Shown: piece by piece, positions 1 to 5,416 of the stretch | Position numbering within the stretch: the stretch's first letter is position 1 | Layout of the letters: every line of letters begins with the position of its first letter | NCBI GenBank assembly: GCA_036556905.1 | Contig: DATBIM010000145.1 | Location: forward strand, 1-10,189 | DNA from: 40CM-4-69-5 sp036556905 | GTDB lineage: Bacteria; Methylomirabilota; Methylomirabilia; Rokubacteriales; CSP1-6 | DNA length: 10,189 nucleotides | Direction of reading: 5' to 3' | Program-made: the position numbers and the translations under genes | The notes under the pieces: generated by a model | Seen by the model: the letters and a program-made list of their open reading frames with translations, nothing else | Databases searched by the model: none | What the model was told of the DNA's origin: nothing

Positions 1-98
1 TTCGCCTGTGGCTGGGCGGGTGATCCGTCCAGCAGCCCCCACCCGATCAGGATGAAGGCGACTCCGAGGGCCCGACAGGCGTGCAGGTTCCCCTTCAT
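1..98 (-). CDS. Start of a small exported protein, cut by the window edge
   Basis: An open frame begins at an ATG whose first four bases overlap the TGA stop of the upstream thioredoxin gene (ATGA arrangement), and it runs off the left edge after 32 codons. The visible peptide begins MKGNLHACRALG, continues with a hydrophobic stretch (about residues 11-23, VAFILIGWGLL) and then a short polar SPAQPQA segment. This looks like a Sec signal peptide with a cleavage region. The coupled start implies co-translation with the thioredoxin and peroxiredoxin upstream, so the product probably acts in the same extracytoplasmic redox module. Nothing of the mature protein is visible, so no function is assigned. 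Confidence 0.55.
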   Translation of the reverse strand, partial: MKGNLHACRALGVAFILIGWGLLDGSPAQPQA

Positions 99-703
99 TG
101 CCGCGGCGCCCCGGATTGCGGGCCCCGCGCCCGGGGCGGGACGGGTTCGCCGGGTGTGGCGGCCAGCAGGGTCTCGACGATCGTCACGGCGGCGGGGCTC
201 GCCCATTCGCGGACGCCCACCGCCAGCGCCTCTGCCCGTCCGTCGCGCCCGATGAGGAACGTGGTGGGCAAGCCGATCACGCCGAATCGGCCCGTGACCG
301 TGCCGTCTGCGTCGAGGACCAACGGGAAGCTCAGGCCCAGGTCACGGGCGTAACGCCGCACCACCGCCGGGCCCTCGCGCGTGTTGATGCCGACGACCGC
401 CAGCCCACGGGTGCCGAACCGGCGATGCAAGGCCTCGAGGGCTGGCATCTCCTGGCGGCAATCGACGCACCAGGTCGCCCAGAAGTTCAGGATGACGACC
501 TGCCCGCGCAGCCCGGCCGGGGACACGGTCCGGCCCTCGGGGGTGCTCAGGTTGAACTCCGGCGGCGCTGTTGCACGGGGATACGAGCCGAGATCCAGGC
601 TGGCGCGGTGGGCCGGAGTGAGTGGGCTACCGGCCGCCGCCCACGCCGGGCCGAGCGCCAGTACCCCGAGGACGCCGGCGGCGCCGGCCGCCCACGCGGC
701 CAT
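95..703 (-). CDS. TlpA/ResA-like thiol-disulfide oxidoreductase (exported thioredoxin)
   Basis: The product is 202 aa. An N-terminal hydrophobic signal (about residues 1-24, ending AWAAAG) predicts export. A TlpA-like thioredoxin fold follows: the active site WATWCVDC has Cys79 and Cys82, and the cis-proline loop GLPTTF has Pro146 and is followed by IGRDG, as in ResA/TlpA proteins. The family reduces disulfides or oxidised partners on the outer side of the cytoplasmic membrane. The ATG at 703 is chosen because GGAAGGAG precedes it at good spacing and the signal peptide starts there; an upstream extension would only read the peroxiredoxin gene out of frame. The ATG shares one base with the peroxiredoxin stop (TGATG), so the two genes are translationally coupled. 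The upstream Sec-peroxiredoxin has no cysteine of its own, so this protein is a plausible reductant for it (inference). The C-terminal Pro/Arg-rich tail of about 20 residues is unremarkable. Confidence 0.9.
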   Translation of the reverse strand: MAAWAAGAAGVLGVLALGPAWAAAGSPLTPAHRASLDLGSYPRATAPPEFNLSTPEGRTVSPAGLRGQVVILNFWATWCVDCRQEMPALEALHRRFGTRGLAVVGINTREGPAVVRRYARDLGLSFPLVLDADGTVTGRFGVIGLPTTFLIGRDGRAEALAVGVREWASPAAVTIVETLLAATPGEPVPPRARGPQSGAPRQ

Positions 704-1269
704 CACTCCTTCCCGATCGCGCGCGCGGCCTCCAGGATAGGCTCGGTCGGGAACACGTCCGCGACCGTGCCGAGCCAACGGCCGCGGATGATGCCGGCCT
801 TGTCGACGAGGAAGAAGGCGCGCTGAGCGGTCGTGCTCGACCACTGCGTGTTGAGGCCGGCGTAGCTCTTGATCGTCTTGAGATGCGGGAAGTCGCTCAG
901 CAGGGGATAGGGCAGCTTGAGCGAATCGCTGAACGTCTTCTGCGAGAACGGATTATTGGAGCTGATCCCCAGGATCTGGATGTTCAGCGCCTCGAACTTT
1001 CCGTAGTCGGCCTTCCTGGCCGACAGGTTCGCCGCTCACACGGGGGAGAAGTCGGCGCCGTAGAACTCCAGGAGGACGATCTGCTTGCCGCGGAACTGGC
1101 TCAGGCTGATGTTGCCTCCCGTCGTCGCCGGCAGCGTGAAGTCGGGCGCCCGGTCGCCGACCTTGGGCTCTGCGGCCGCCGGTCGGAGGCCGGTCACGCC
1201 CCCCACGACGAGGAGGACGGCGCTCACCACCACAATGATCGTGCCCATCCGGGTCAGCCCTGGACTCAT
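703..1269 (-). CDS. AhpC/TSA-family peroxiredoxin, probable selenoprotein (Sec78)
   Basis: The frame reads through one internal TGA at codon 78 to give 188 aa. A membrane anchor or signal (residues 8-33) is followed by VGDRAPDFTLPATTGG, typical of AhpC/TSA proteins, then LLEFYGADFSPV, the TGA, and AANLSARKADYGKF. The family has its peroxidatic Cys at exactly the TGA position. Conserved sequence continues after the TGA (QILGISSNNPFSQKTF, then YPLLSDFP, then AFFLVDKAGIIRGRW) to a TGA stop that overlaps the tlpA-like start. There is no cysteine anywhere in the protein, so without selenocysteine it would have no catalytic residue. The predicted role is reduction of peroxides outside the cytoplasm by a 1-Sec mechanism. 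The ATG at 1269 has the ribosome site GGGAGG; longer frames upstream lack one. The alternative is a nonsense-mutated pseudogene, which fits poorly given 110 intact codons after the TGA and a SECIS-like hairpin. Confidence 0.85.
1006..1024 (-). promoter_or_regulatory. Bacterial SECIS-like hairpin in the peroxiredoxin mRNA
   Basis: On the mRNA strand GUCGGCC (1024-1018) pairs perfectly with GGCCGAC (1012-1006) around the five-base loop AGGAA (1017-1013). The loop begins 19 nt after the UGA. The published bacterial SECIS model asks for a small apical loop 16-37 nt downstream with a G in one of its first two positions; the second loop base here is G. Both spacing and loop therefore fit SelB recognition. 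The stem lies in coding sequence (codons LSARKAD), as expected in bacteria. Confidence 0.75.
1036..1038 (-). other. In-frame UGA, predicted selenocysteine codon (peroxiredoxin residue 78)
   Basis: The codon context is GUG-UGA-GCG. It replaces the peroxidatic cysteine in the AhpC/TSA motif F-S-P-V-(C). The true stop of the gene is another TGA 111 codons further on. Annotation pipelines would end the gene here, at 77 codons plus any upstream extension, and leave 703-1035 unannotated. Confidence 0.85.
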
Positions 1270-1287
1270 GGATCCTCCCTCATTGCG

Positions 1288-1329
1288 CAGGGCCATTGAG
1301 GTGGCCCTGAGGCAGGGCACCGCAGTATA
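1288..1329 (-). promoter_or_regulatory. Candidate promoter and leader of the peroxiredoxin operon
   Basis: TATACT (1329-1324, minus strand) resembles a sigma-70 -10 box; no good -35 box is seen at 17 bp. A start point about seven bases downstream would give a leader of roughly 48 nt. That leader contains GCCCTG (1318-1313), CAGGGCC (1309-1303) and GGCCCTG (1294-1288). The middle segment can pair with either neighbour (6-bp stem with 3-nt loop, or 7-bp stem with 8-nt loop), so two exclusive hairpins are possible just upstream of the ribosome site. A short AACCG/CGGTT inverted repeat lies at 1331-1354, just upstream of the -10 box. This supports a separate transcription start from the tct genes, but it is weak evidence. 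Confidence 0.35.
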
Positions 1330-1360
1330 CAACCGGTGGGGCGGTGGTACGGTTCCCCCT

Positions 1361-2851
1361 TCACCGCGTGGACCGCGTCGGGACTCGGCGCAGGATCGGC
1401 CAGACGAGCGTGGCCAGGGTGAGCACGAGAAAGCCGGCAGCAATCGGCTGGCGCAGGAAGATCGTGGGATCGCCACCACTCAGGGTGAGGGCGAGACGGA
1501 ATTGCTCTTCCAGATCGCCGCCCAGGACGAGGCCGATGATCATGGGCACCACCGGGAAGCTATAGCGGTTCAGCAGGTAGCCGAGGGCGCCGAAGCCGAG
1601 CATGACGGCGCTGTCGAAGAAGGTGTTGCGGATCCCGTACGCACCGACGACGCAGAGGACGGCGATGGCCGGGATGAGCGAGCTCGGAGGCAGCCGGAGC
1701 ACCTGGACGATCCCGCGTACCGACAGCAGCGCCACCACCAGGGTCATGACGTTGGCCAGGAGCAGCGCCCAGAAGACGCCATAGACGAAGTCGGGATGCT
1801 CCTTGAAGAGCAGCGGCCCCGGCGCCAGCCCCTGGACGATCAGGACACCCAGCAGGATCGCAGAGATGGGATCGCCCGGGATCCCCAGCGTGAGCATGGG
1901 GATAAGCGCCCCTCCGGTGACGCCGTTGTTGGCCGCCTCGGGAGCGGCGACGCCTTCGGCGCTGCCCCGGCCGAAGGCTTCTGGCGTGCGGGACACGCGG
2001 CGCGCCAGATCGTAGGCGAGGAACACGGCGATGGGACCGCCAGTGCCGGGGATGGCGCCGACACCGGTGCCCACGGCAGAGCCGATCGCCATGCTGCGGT
2101 TCAGGGCCCTGAGCTCGCGCCACGAGGGCAGCAGACTTGTGAGGCCGACGGTGAACCTCGGCATCACGGCGCCAGCGCCCACCCGCAGGCCTTCGATGAC
2201 CTGGGGGATGGCGAAGAGCCCGATGAGCGCGGGGATGAAGTGCAAGCCTGCCTGCAGCTCGACCCGCCCGAAAGTGAAGCGAGGCGTGCCCACCATGGGA
2301 TCCTGGCCGACGGTGGTGAGGAGCAGACCGAGGATCCCGGTGATCAGGCCCTTGACGAGCGAGCCTCCGGCGAAGGCGGCGATCAACGTGAGCCCCAGCG
2401 TGAGCAGCGCGAACTGCTCGGCGGCGCCGAACTGCAGCGCCACCCGCGCGATCAGCGGCGCCGAGAGCACGAGGCAGACCAGGCTGAAGACACCGCCATA
2501 GACGGAAGAGATGACGGACACGCCGAGCGCTTTGCCAGCCTCGCCGTGGCGAGCCATGCGGTAGCCATCGATGGCGGTGGCCGACGCCGACGGCGTCCCC
2601 GGGATGTTGATCAGGATCGCCGAGTAGGAACCGCCCGTCATGCCGGCGGCGAACAGGCCGAGCATGAGCGACATGGCGGGGATCGAGCCGAGCCCGAAGG
2701 TCAGCGGCAGCACCAGCACCATGCCGAGGGAGATGGTGAGCCCCGGGAGCGCGCCCACGATGAGCCCGAGCAGGACGCCGACGAAGCTCGCGAGCAGGCT
2801 CGGCCCGGAGAGTGCCTGGCCGAAGGCCTGCCAGATCGCGGGGTCTGTCAC
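1361..2851 (-). CDS. tctA: TctA family large membrane subunit of a TTT transporter
   Basis: The product is 496 aa, the usual length for TctA (about 500), and is almost entirely hydrophobic helices. Family signatures are visible: PGLTISLGMVLVLPLTFGL near residue 35, then GGSYSAILINIPGTPSASA and TAIDGYRMARHGEAGKALG around residues 73-110. A second glycine/proline-rich repeat lies in the middle (GAIPGTGGPIA, then GGALIPMLTLGIPGDPISA). In TTT systems TctA forms the ion-coupled transport channel in the cytoplasmic membrane and works with TctB and the periplasmic binding protein TctC. The start is GTG at 2851, 13 bp after the tctB stop, with no strong ribosome site, so translational coupling to tctB is likely. 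The gene ends with TGA, which shows that TGA is a normal stop in this genome. The substrate is not predictable. Confidence 0.95.
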   Translation of the reverse strand: MTDPAIWQAFGQALSGPSLLASFVGVLLGLIVGALPGLTISLGMVLVLPLTFGLGSIPAMSLMLGLFAAGMTGGSYSAILINIPGTPSASATAIDGYRMARHGEAGKALGVSVISSVYGGVFSLVCLVLSAPLIARVALQFGAAEQFALLTLGLTLIAAFAGGSLVKGLITGILGLLLTTVGQDPMVGTPRFTFGRVELQAGLHFIPALIGLFAIPQVIEGLRVGAGAVMPRFTVGLTSLLPSWRELRALNRSMAIGSAVGTGVGAIPGTGGPIAVFLAYDLARRVSRTPEAFGRGSAEGVAAPEAANNGVTGGALIPMLTLGIPGDPISAILLGVLIVQGLAPGPLLFKEHPDFVYGVFWALLLANVMTLVVALLSVRGIVQVLRLPPSSLIPAIAVLCVVGAYGIRNTFFDSAVMLGFGALGYLLNRYSFPVVPMIIGLVLGGDLEEQFRLALTLSGGDPTIFLRQPIAAGFLVLTLATLVWPILRRVPTRSTR

Positions 2852-2864
2852 CGTCAGCGGCGCT

Positions 2865-3305
2865 TCAGAGCCACGGGCTCCGGGGTAGCGGAACCGCGAA
2901 CAGGACCGTCAGCACGACCCACACGCCGAGCGTGAAGCCGGCGGCCGCCCCGAGGACGAGCAGCGGCGACCGGGCCCCGCACAGCCACATCGCGGCGACG
3001 ACGAAGGGCAGGGTCGCCAGGAAGTAGCCCAGCTGCGCCAGAGCCGTGACGTAGAGCGCGAGCAGGCCCAGGACTCCGGCGGCCTGCTTCCAGCCGGGAC
3101 CCTGGGGGCGCTCGCTGTCGCTGCCGGCGCTCGGGCTCTGGATCAGGAGCAGCAGACCCAGCAGCGCGAGCAGCCCGCACAGCAACAGGGGCACGAACGC
3201 CGGTCCTGGCCCCTCGGGACCGAGCACCGGCAGCCCGCGCGCCAGCCACGCCCACGCGGCCCCCACGGCCAGCACGGCGAGGGCGGCAGCGACGCGGTCC
3301 GGCAC
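2865..3305 (-). CDS. tctB: TctB family small membrane subunit of a TTT transporter
   Basis: The product is 146 aa with about four hydrophobic segments (residues 5-23, 36-55, 74-105 as two, and 113-135), matching the usual size and four-helix layout of TctB. Sequence is poorly conserved in this family, so the assignment rests on topology and on its position between tctC and tctA. The GTG start at 3305 lies 7 bp after the tctC stop. An early segment (PVLGPEGPGPAFVPLLL) fits the G-P-x-x-F-P pattern common near the first loop of TctB. The central hydrophilic loop (about residues 57-73) contains SPSAGSDSERPQGPG. The stop is TGA. Confidence 0.85.
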   Translation of the reverse strand: MPDRVAAALAVLAVGAAWAWLARGLPVLGPEGPGPAFVPLLLCGLLALLGLLLLIQSPSAGSDSERPQGPGWKQAAGVLGLLALYVTALAQLGYFLATLPFVVAAMWLCGARSPLLVLGAAAGFTLGVWVVLTVLFAVPLPRSPWL

Positions 3306-3312
3306 GCGGGAC

Positions 3313-4257
3313 CTACTTCTTGAGCCCGGCCTTCTTCACGAGGTCGGCGATGAGCGCATTCTGCTCCTCGAGGTACTTTCGGAACGCGGCCGGGCCCTGG
3401 ACCGCCACGATGTAGCCGCCGTTGACGCCGGCCTGCTTGAAGGTCTCGTCGTGCGCGGCCTTCTGGAAGGCGTCGGCCAGCTTGTCGACGATCGCGGCGG
3501 GGGTTCCCTTGGGCACGCTGAAGCCACGGAAGAGCTCCATCGCCACCGGCACCCCGGCCTGGCGGAGCGTGGGCACGCCGGGGAACGCCGGGTCGGCCGC
3601 CTCGCTGGGCACGGCCAGGATACGCACCTCACCGGCCCGCACGTGGGCGGCGATCTCGGGCGTGGGCACGCTGATCATCTCCACCTCGCCGCGCAGCAGG
3701 CTCGGGATGCGCTTGCCGGAGCCCAGTGGCGCGTGGATCGCCTTGACCCCGGTGGCCTCCGTCATCGAGAGCGCGGCGAAGTGTGTGCCGCTGCCGTGGC
3801 CGGCGTTGCCGATGCGGACCTTGCCGGGGTTGGCGCGGGCGTGGGCCAGGAAGTCCGCGAAGGTCTTCCAGGGAGCATCCGCGCGGACTGCCAGCGGCAT
3901 GGCCTGGGTGGAGACGCGCGCCACGTGATCGAGGGCATCCCAGGGAAAGTCGAGGGTGCCGAGGTTGGCGGTGGTGAGCAGGGAGGTGGAGTTCCAGGCC
4001 ACGGTGTAGCCATCGGGCGCTGCCGTCTTCACATGCGTGTAGGCCAGCGCGCCGCCGGCGCCCGGCTTGTTGATGGGTACGACGGGCACCCCGAGGAGCT
4101 TTTCGGCGGCCTTGGCGATGATGCGCCCCTCGATGTCGGCGGAGCCGCCAGCGCCGAAGGGGATGATGAGCTCGATGGGCTTGGCCGGGAACGCCTGGCC
4201 CCAGGCCGGGGGCGCCAGGGCGACCAACGCGATCAGCAGGACACTCAGGCGTATCAT
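3313..4257 (-). CDS. tctC: TctC/Bug family periplasmic solute-binding protein
   Basis: The product is 314 aa, including a Sec signal (MIRLSVLLIALVALAPPAWG, cleavage after about residue 20). The mature N-terminus AFPAKPIELIIPFGAGGSAD is the Bug-family hallmark (ypxkPIrlivPfxaGGsxD), followed by NKPGAGGALAYTHV and the APDGYTVAW motif. It captures an organic anion in the periplasm and delivers it to TctAB. The ATG at 4257 is preferred over an in-frame GTG at 4272 because AGAGGGG lies about six bases upstream and the signal peptide begins there; the GTG overlaps the dehydrogenase stop codon. The gap to the upstream dehydrogenase is 11 bp, so the two are co-transcribed. The stop is TAG. Bug proteins bind various carboxylates and the ligand cannot be read from sequence alone. 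Confidence 0.95.
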   Translation of the reverse strand: MIRLSVLLIALVALAPPAWGQAFPAKPIELIIPFGAGGSADIEGRIIAKAAEKLLGVPVVPINKPGAGGALAYTHVKTAAPDGYTVAWNSTSLLTTANLGTLDFPWDALDHVARVSTQAMPLAVRADAPWKTFADFLAHARANPGKVRIGNAGHGSGTHFAALSMTEATGVKAIHAPLGSGKRIPSLLRGEVEMISVPTPEIAAHVRAGEVRILAVPSEAADPAFPGVPTLRQAGVPVAMELFRGFSVPKGTPAAIVDKLADAFQKAAHDETFKQAGVNGGYIVAVQGPAAFRKYLEEQNALIADLVKKAGLKK

Positions 4258-4268
4258 CGCTGCCCCTC

Positions 4269-5336
4269 TCACGGGTGGAAGATGACTTTGATGGGATCGC
4301 CGATGCGCTTCTCGACGACCTCGAACCCCCGGTGCACCTCGGCCAGCGGGAAGGTCTGGCTCACCAGCGGCTTGGCTCGCACGCGACCGGCCGCCAGCAG
4401 GGCCAGGGCGCGGCCCACGCTCGTCCCGCCTTCGCCGCGCTCGGTGTAGATCGTCAGGTTGCGGCGCACGGCGTCGGCCACGTCGGCGGTGACGGGGCCG
4501 TGATAGAACGCCACCAGGATGACCCGGCCGCCCGGCTTGGTCATCTTGATCGACTGGTCGAAGGTGTCGTCACCGCCGGCGCAATCGATCGTCACGTCGG
4601 CGCCGCGGCCGCCGGTAGCCTCCCGCACCGCGATCACCGGATCCTGCTCGCGGCTGTTCACGATGACGTCGGCGCCCAACTCCTTGCCCAGGGCCAGGCG
4701 GCCCGGTCGGGTGCCGGTGAGGATCACGCGCACCGCGCCGAGCGCCTTGACGAGCTGCAGCGCCATCAGTCCGATCGGTCCCGGTCCCAGCACCGCCACC
4801 GACTCGCCGGCGAAGTAGCCGCCGGCCCGCTCCAGCCCGTAGAGGGGGCTGCCCGCGGTCATGACGACGACGGCCTCCTCGAAGGAGACGCTGTCGGGGA
4901 TGCGGAATAGCGTGTTGACGTGGTTAAGCGCGTACTCGGCCAGCCCGCCGTTGGTGGTGAACCCGTTGGCCCGGTGCCCGCGCTTCATGTTGCCGAAGTT
5001 CAGGCAGGCCGTGTAGTGCCCGCGGATGCAGTTCTCACATCGCCGGCAACCCATGTGCGCCTCGACGACCACCCGGTCGCCCACCCGAAACTCATCCACC
5101 GTGCTGCCGACCGCCGCCACCTCGCCCGCGTACTCGTGGCCGAAGATGAACTGGCCGTAGGGGGGCATGTGGGGCAGCCCCTGGTGGACGATTTTCAGAT
5201 CCGTTCCTCAGACGCCGCAGGCGCGCACGCGGACCAGGACATCTTCGGGTCCCGGCTGAGGCACCGGCCGCTCCTGCAGCTCGAAGCGGTGGGGCGCCAT
5301 TAGCACGGTGGCCCGCATGGTCGTGGGAGCGCTCAT
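4269..5336 (-). CDS. Zinc-dependent medium-chain alcohol dehydrogenase, probable selenoprotein (Sec43)
   Basis: Reading through a TGA at codon 43 gives 355 aa, a normal MDR length. Before the TGA stands LVRVRACGV and after it GTDLKIVHQG. The family motif is CGVCGTD, so the TGA sits on the first catalytic-zinc cysteine. The other visible ligands are His67 and Glu68 (FGHEYAGEV). The structural zinc cysteines are intact: Cys97, Cys100, Cys103 and Cys111. The NAD(P) Rossmann motif is GPGPIG at 184-189. The residue aligned to the fourth ligand seen in threonine/sorbitol dehydrogenases (EPL) reads S163-P-L, which is odd. The ATG at 5336 has a strong GGAGGA site. The ATG at 5168 would give 299 aa without the N-terminal zinc-site strands and has no ribosome site. 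The predicted reaction is NAD(P)-linked oxidation of an alcohol or polyol, substrate unknown. It is the first gene of an operon with tctCBA. The alternative, a recent nonsense mutation, cannot be excluded. Confidence 0.82.
5171..5207 (-). promoter_or_regulatory. Candidate SECIS hairpins downstream of the dehydrogenase UGA
   Basis: Two small hairpins are possible on the mRNA. The first uses 5207-5199 and 5192-5186 (seven pairs with bulged A and G, loop CUGAAA), but its loop starts only 10 nt after the UGA, closer than the 16-37 nt model. The second is GGGG (5181-5178), loop CUG, CCCC (5174-5171). Its loop is 31 nt after the UGA, within range, but the stem is short and G is not in the first two loop positions unless the top G-C pair opens. 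Neither is as convincing as the peroxiredoxin hairpin. Confidence 0.4.
5208..5210 (-). other. In-frame UGA, predicted selenocysteine codon (dehydrogenase residue 43)
   Basis: The codon context is GUC-UGA-GGA. It lies exactly at the cysteine of the MDR motif C-G-V-(C)-G-T-D that binds the catalytic zinc. The downstream frame stays open and conserved for 312 codons. Standard annotation would split the gene into a 42-codon orphan and a 299-codon fragment starting at 5168. Confidence 0.78.
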
Positions 5337-5387
5337 TGCTTCCTCCGTTCCGCTGCGCGCCGTCGGCGGCAGCGGGCCCAAGCGTAG

Positions 5388-5409
5388 CACGAGCTCCTCG
5401 TGGTATAAC
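5388..5409. promoter_or_regulatory. Divergent promoter region with a perfect inverted repeat (candidate operator)
   Basis: Between the two divergent start codons (5336 minus, 5417 plus) lies CACGAG-CTC-CTCGTG (5388-5402), a perfect 6-3-6 inverted repeat. It abuts TATAAC (5404-5409, plus strand), a -10-like box ending seven bases before the plus-strand ATG. On the minus strand the same bases read GTTATACC, so a -10 for the dehydrogenase operon may overlap it. The position suits a regulator site controlling both directions. No regulator gene is in the window, and no clear -35 boxes were found. Confidence 0.4.
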
Positions 5410-5416
5410 ACCCGCC

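Noticed and set aside
703..1269. Peroxiredoxin as a pseudogene with a simple nonsense mutation
   Set aside because: It cannot be fully excluded from one sequence, but the exact catalytic position, intact downstream frame, overlap with the next gene and SECIS-like hairpin all argue against it.
1036..1479. Peroxiredoxin start further upstream, near 1479
   Set aside because: The extra 70 codons have no family similarity and overlap the tctA end; the ATG at 1269 has a good ribosome site and starts a signal or anchor segment.
1085..2935. A 616-codon open frame on the plus strand across tctA
   Set aside because: It is antisense to tctA and its translation is low-complexity (runs of Asp, Glu, Arg, His, Gln) with no recognisable domain. 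Long antisense frames are expected in very GC-rich genes.
4269..5168. Dehydrogenase starting at the ATG at 5168 as a short 299-aa protein
   Set aside because: It would lack the N-terminal zinc-site strands, has no ribosome site, and ignores the conserved 42 codons plus TGA that match the family directly upstream in the same frame.
1036..5210. TGA reassigned to Trp, Gly or another amino acid in this genome
   Set aside because: TGA is the natural terminator of several intact genes here, often overlapping the next start codon. Only the two catalytic-cysteine sites show read-through.
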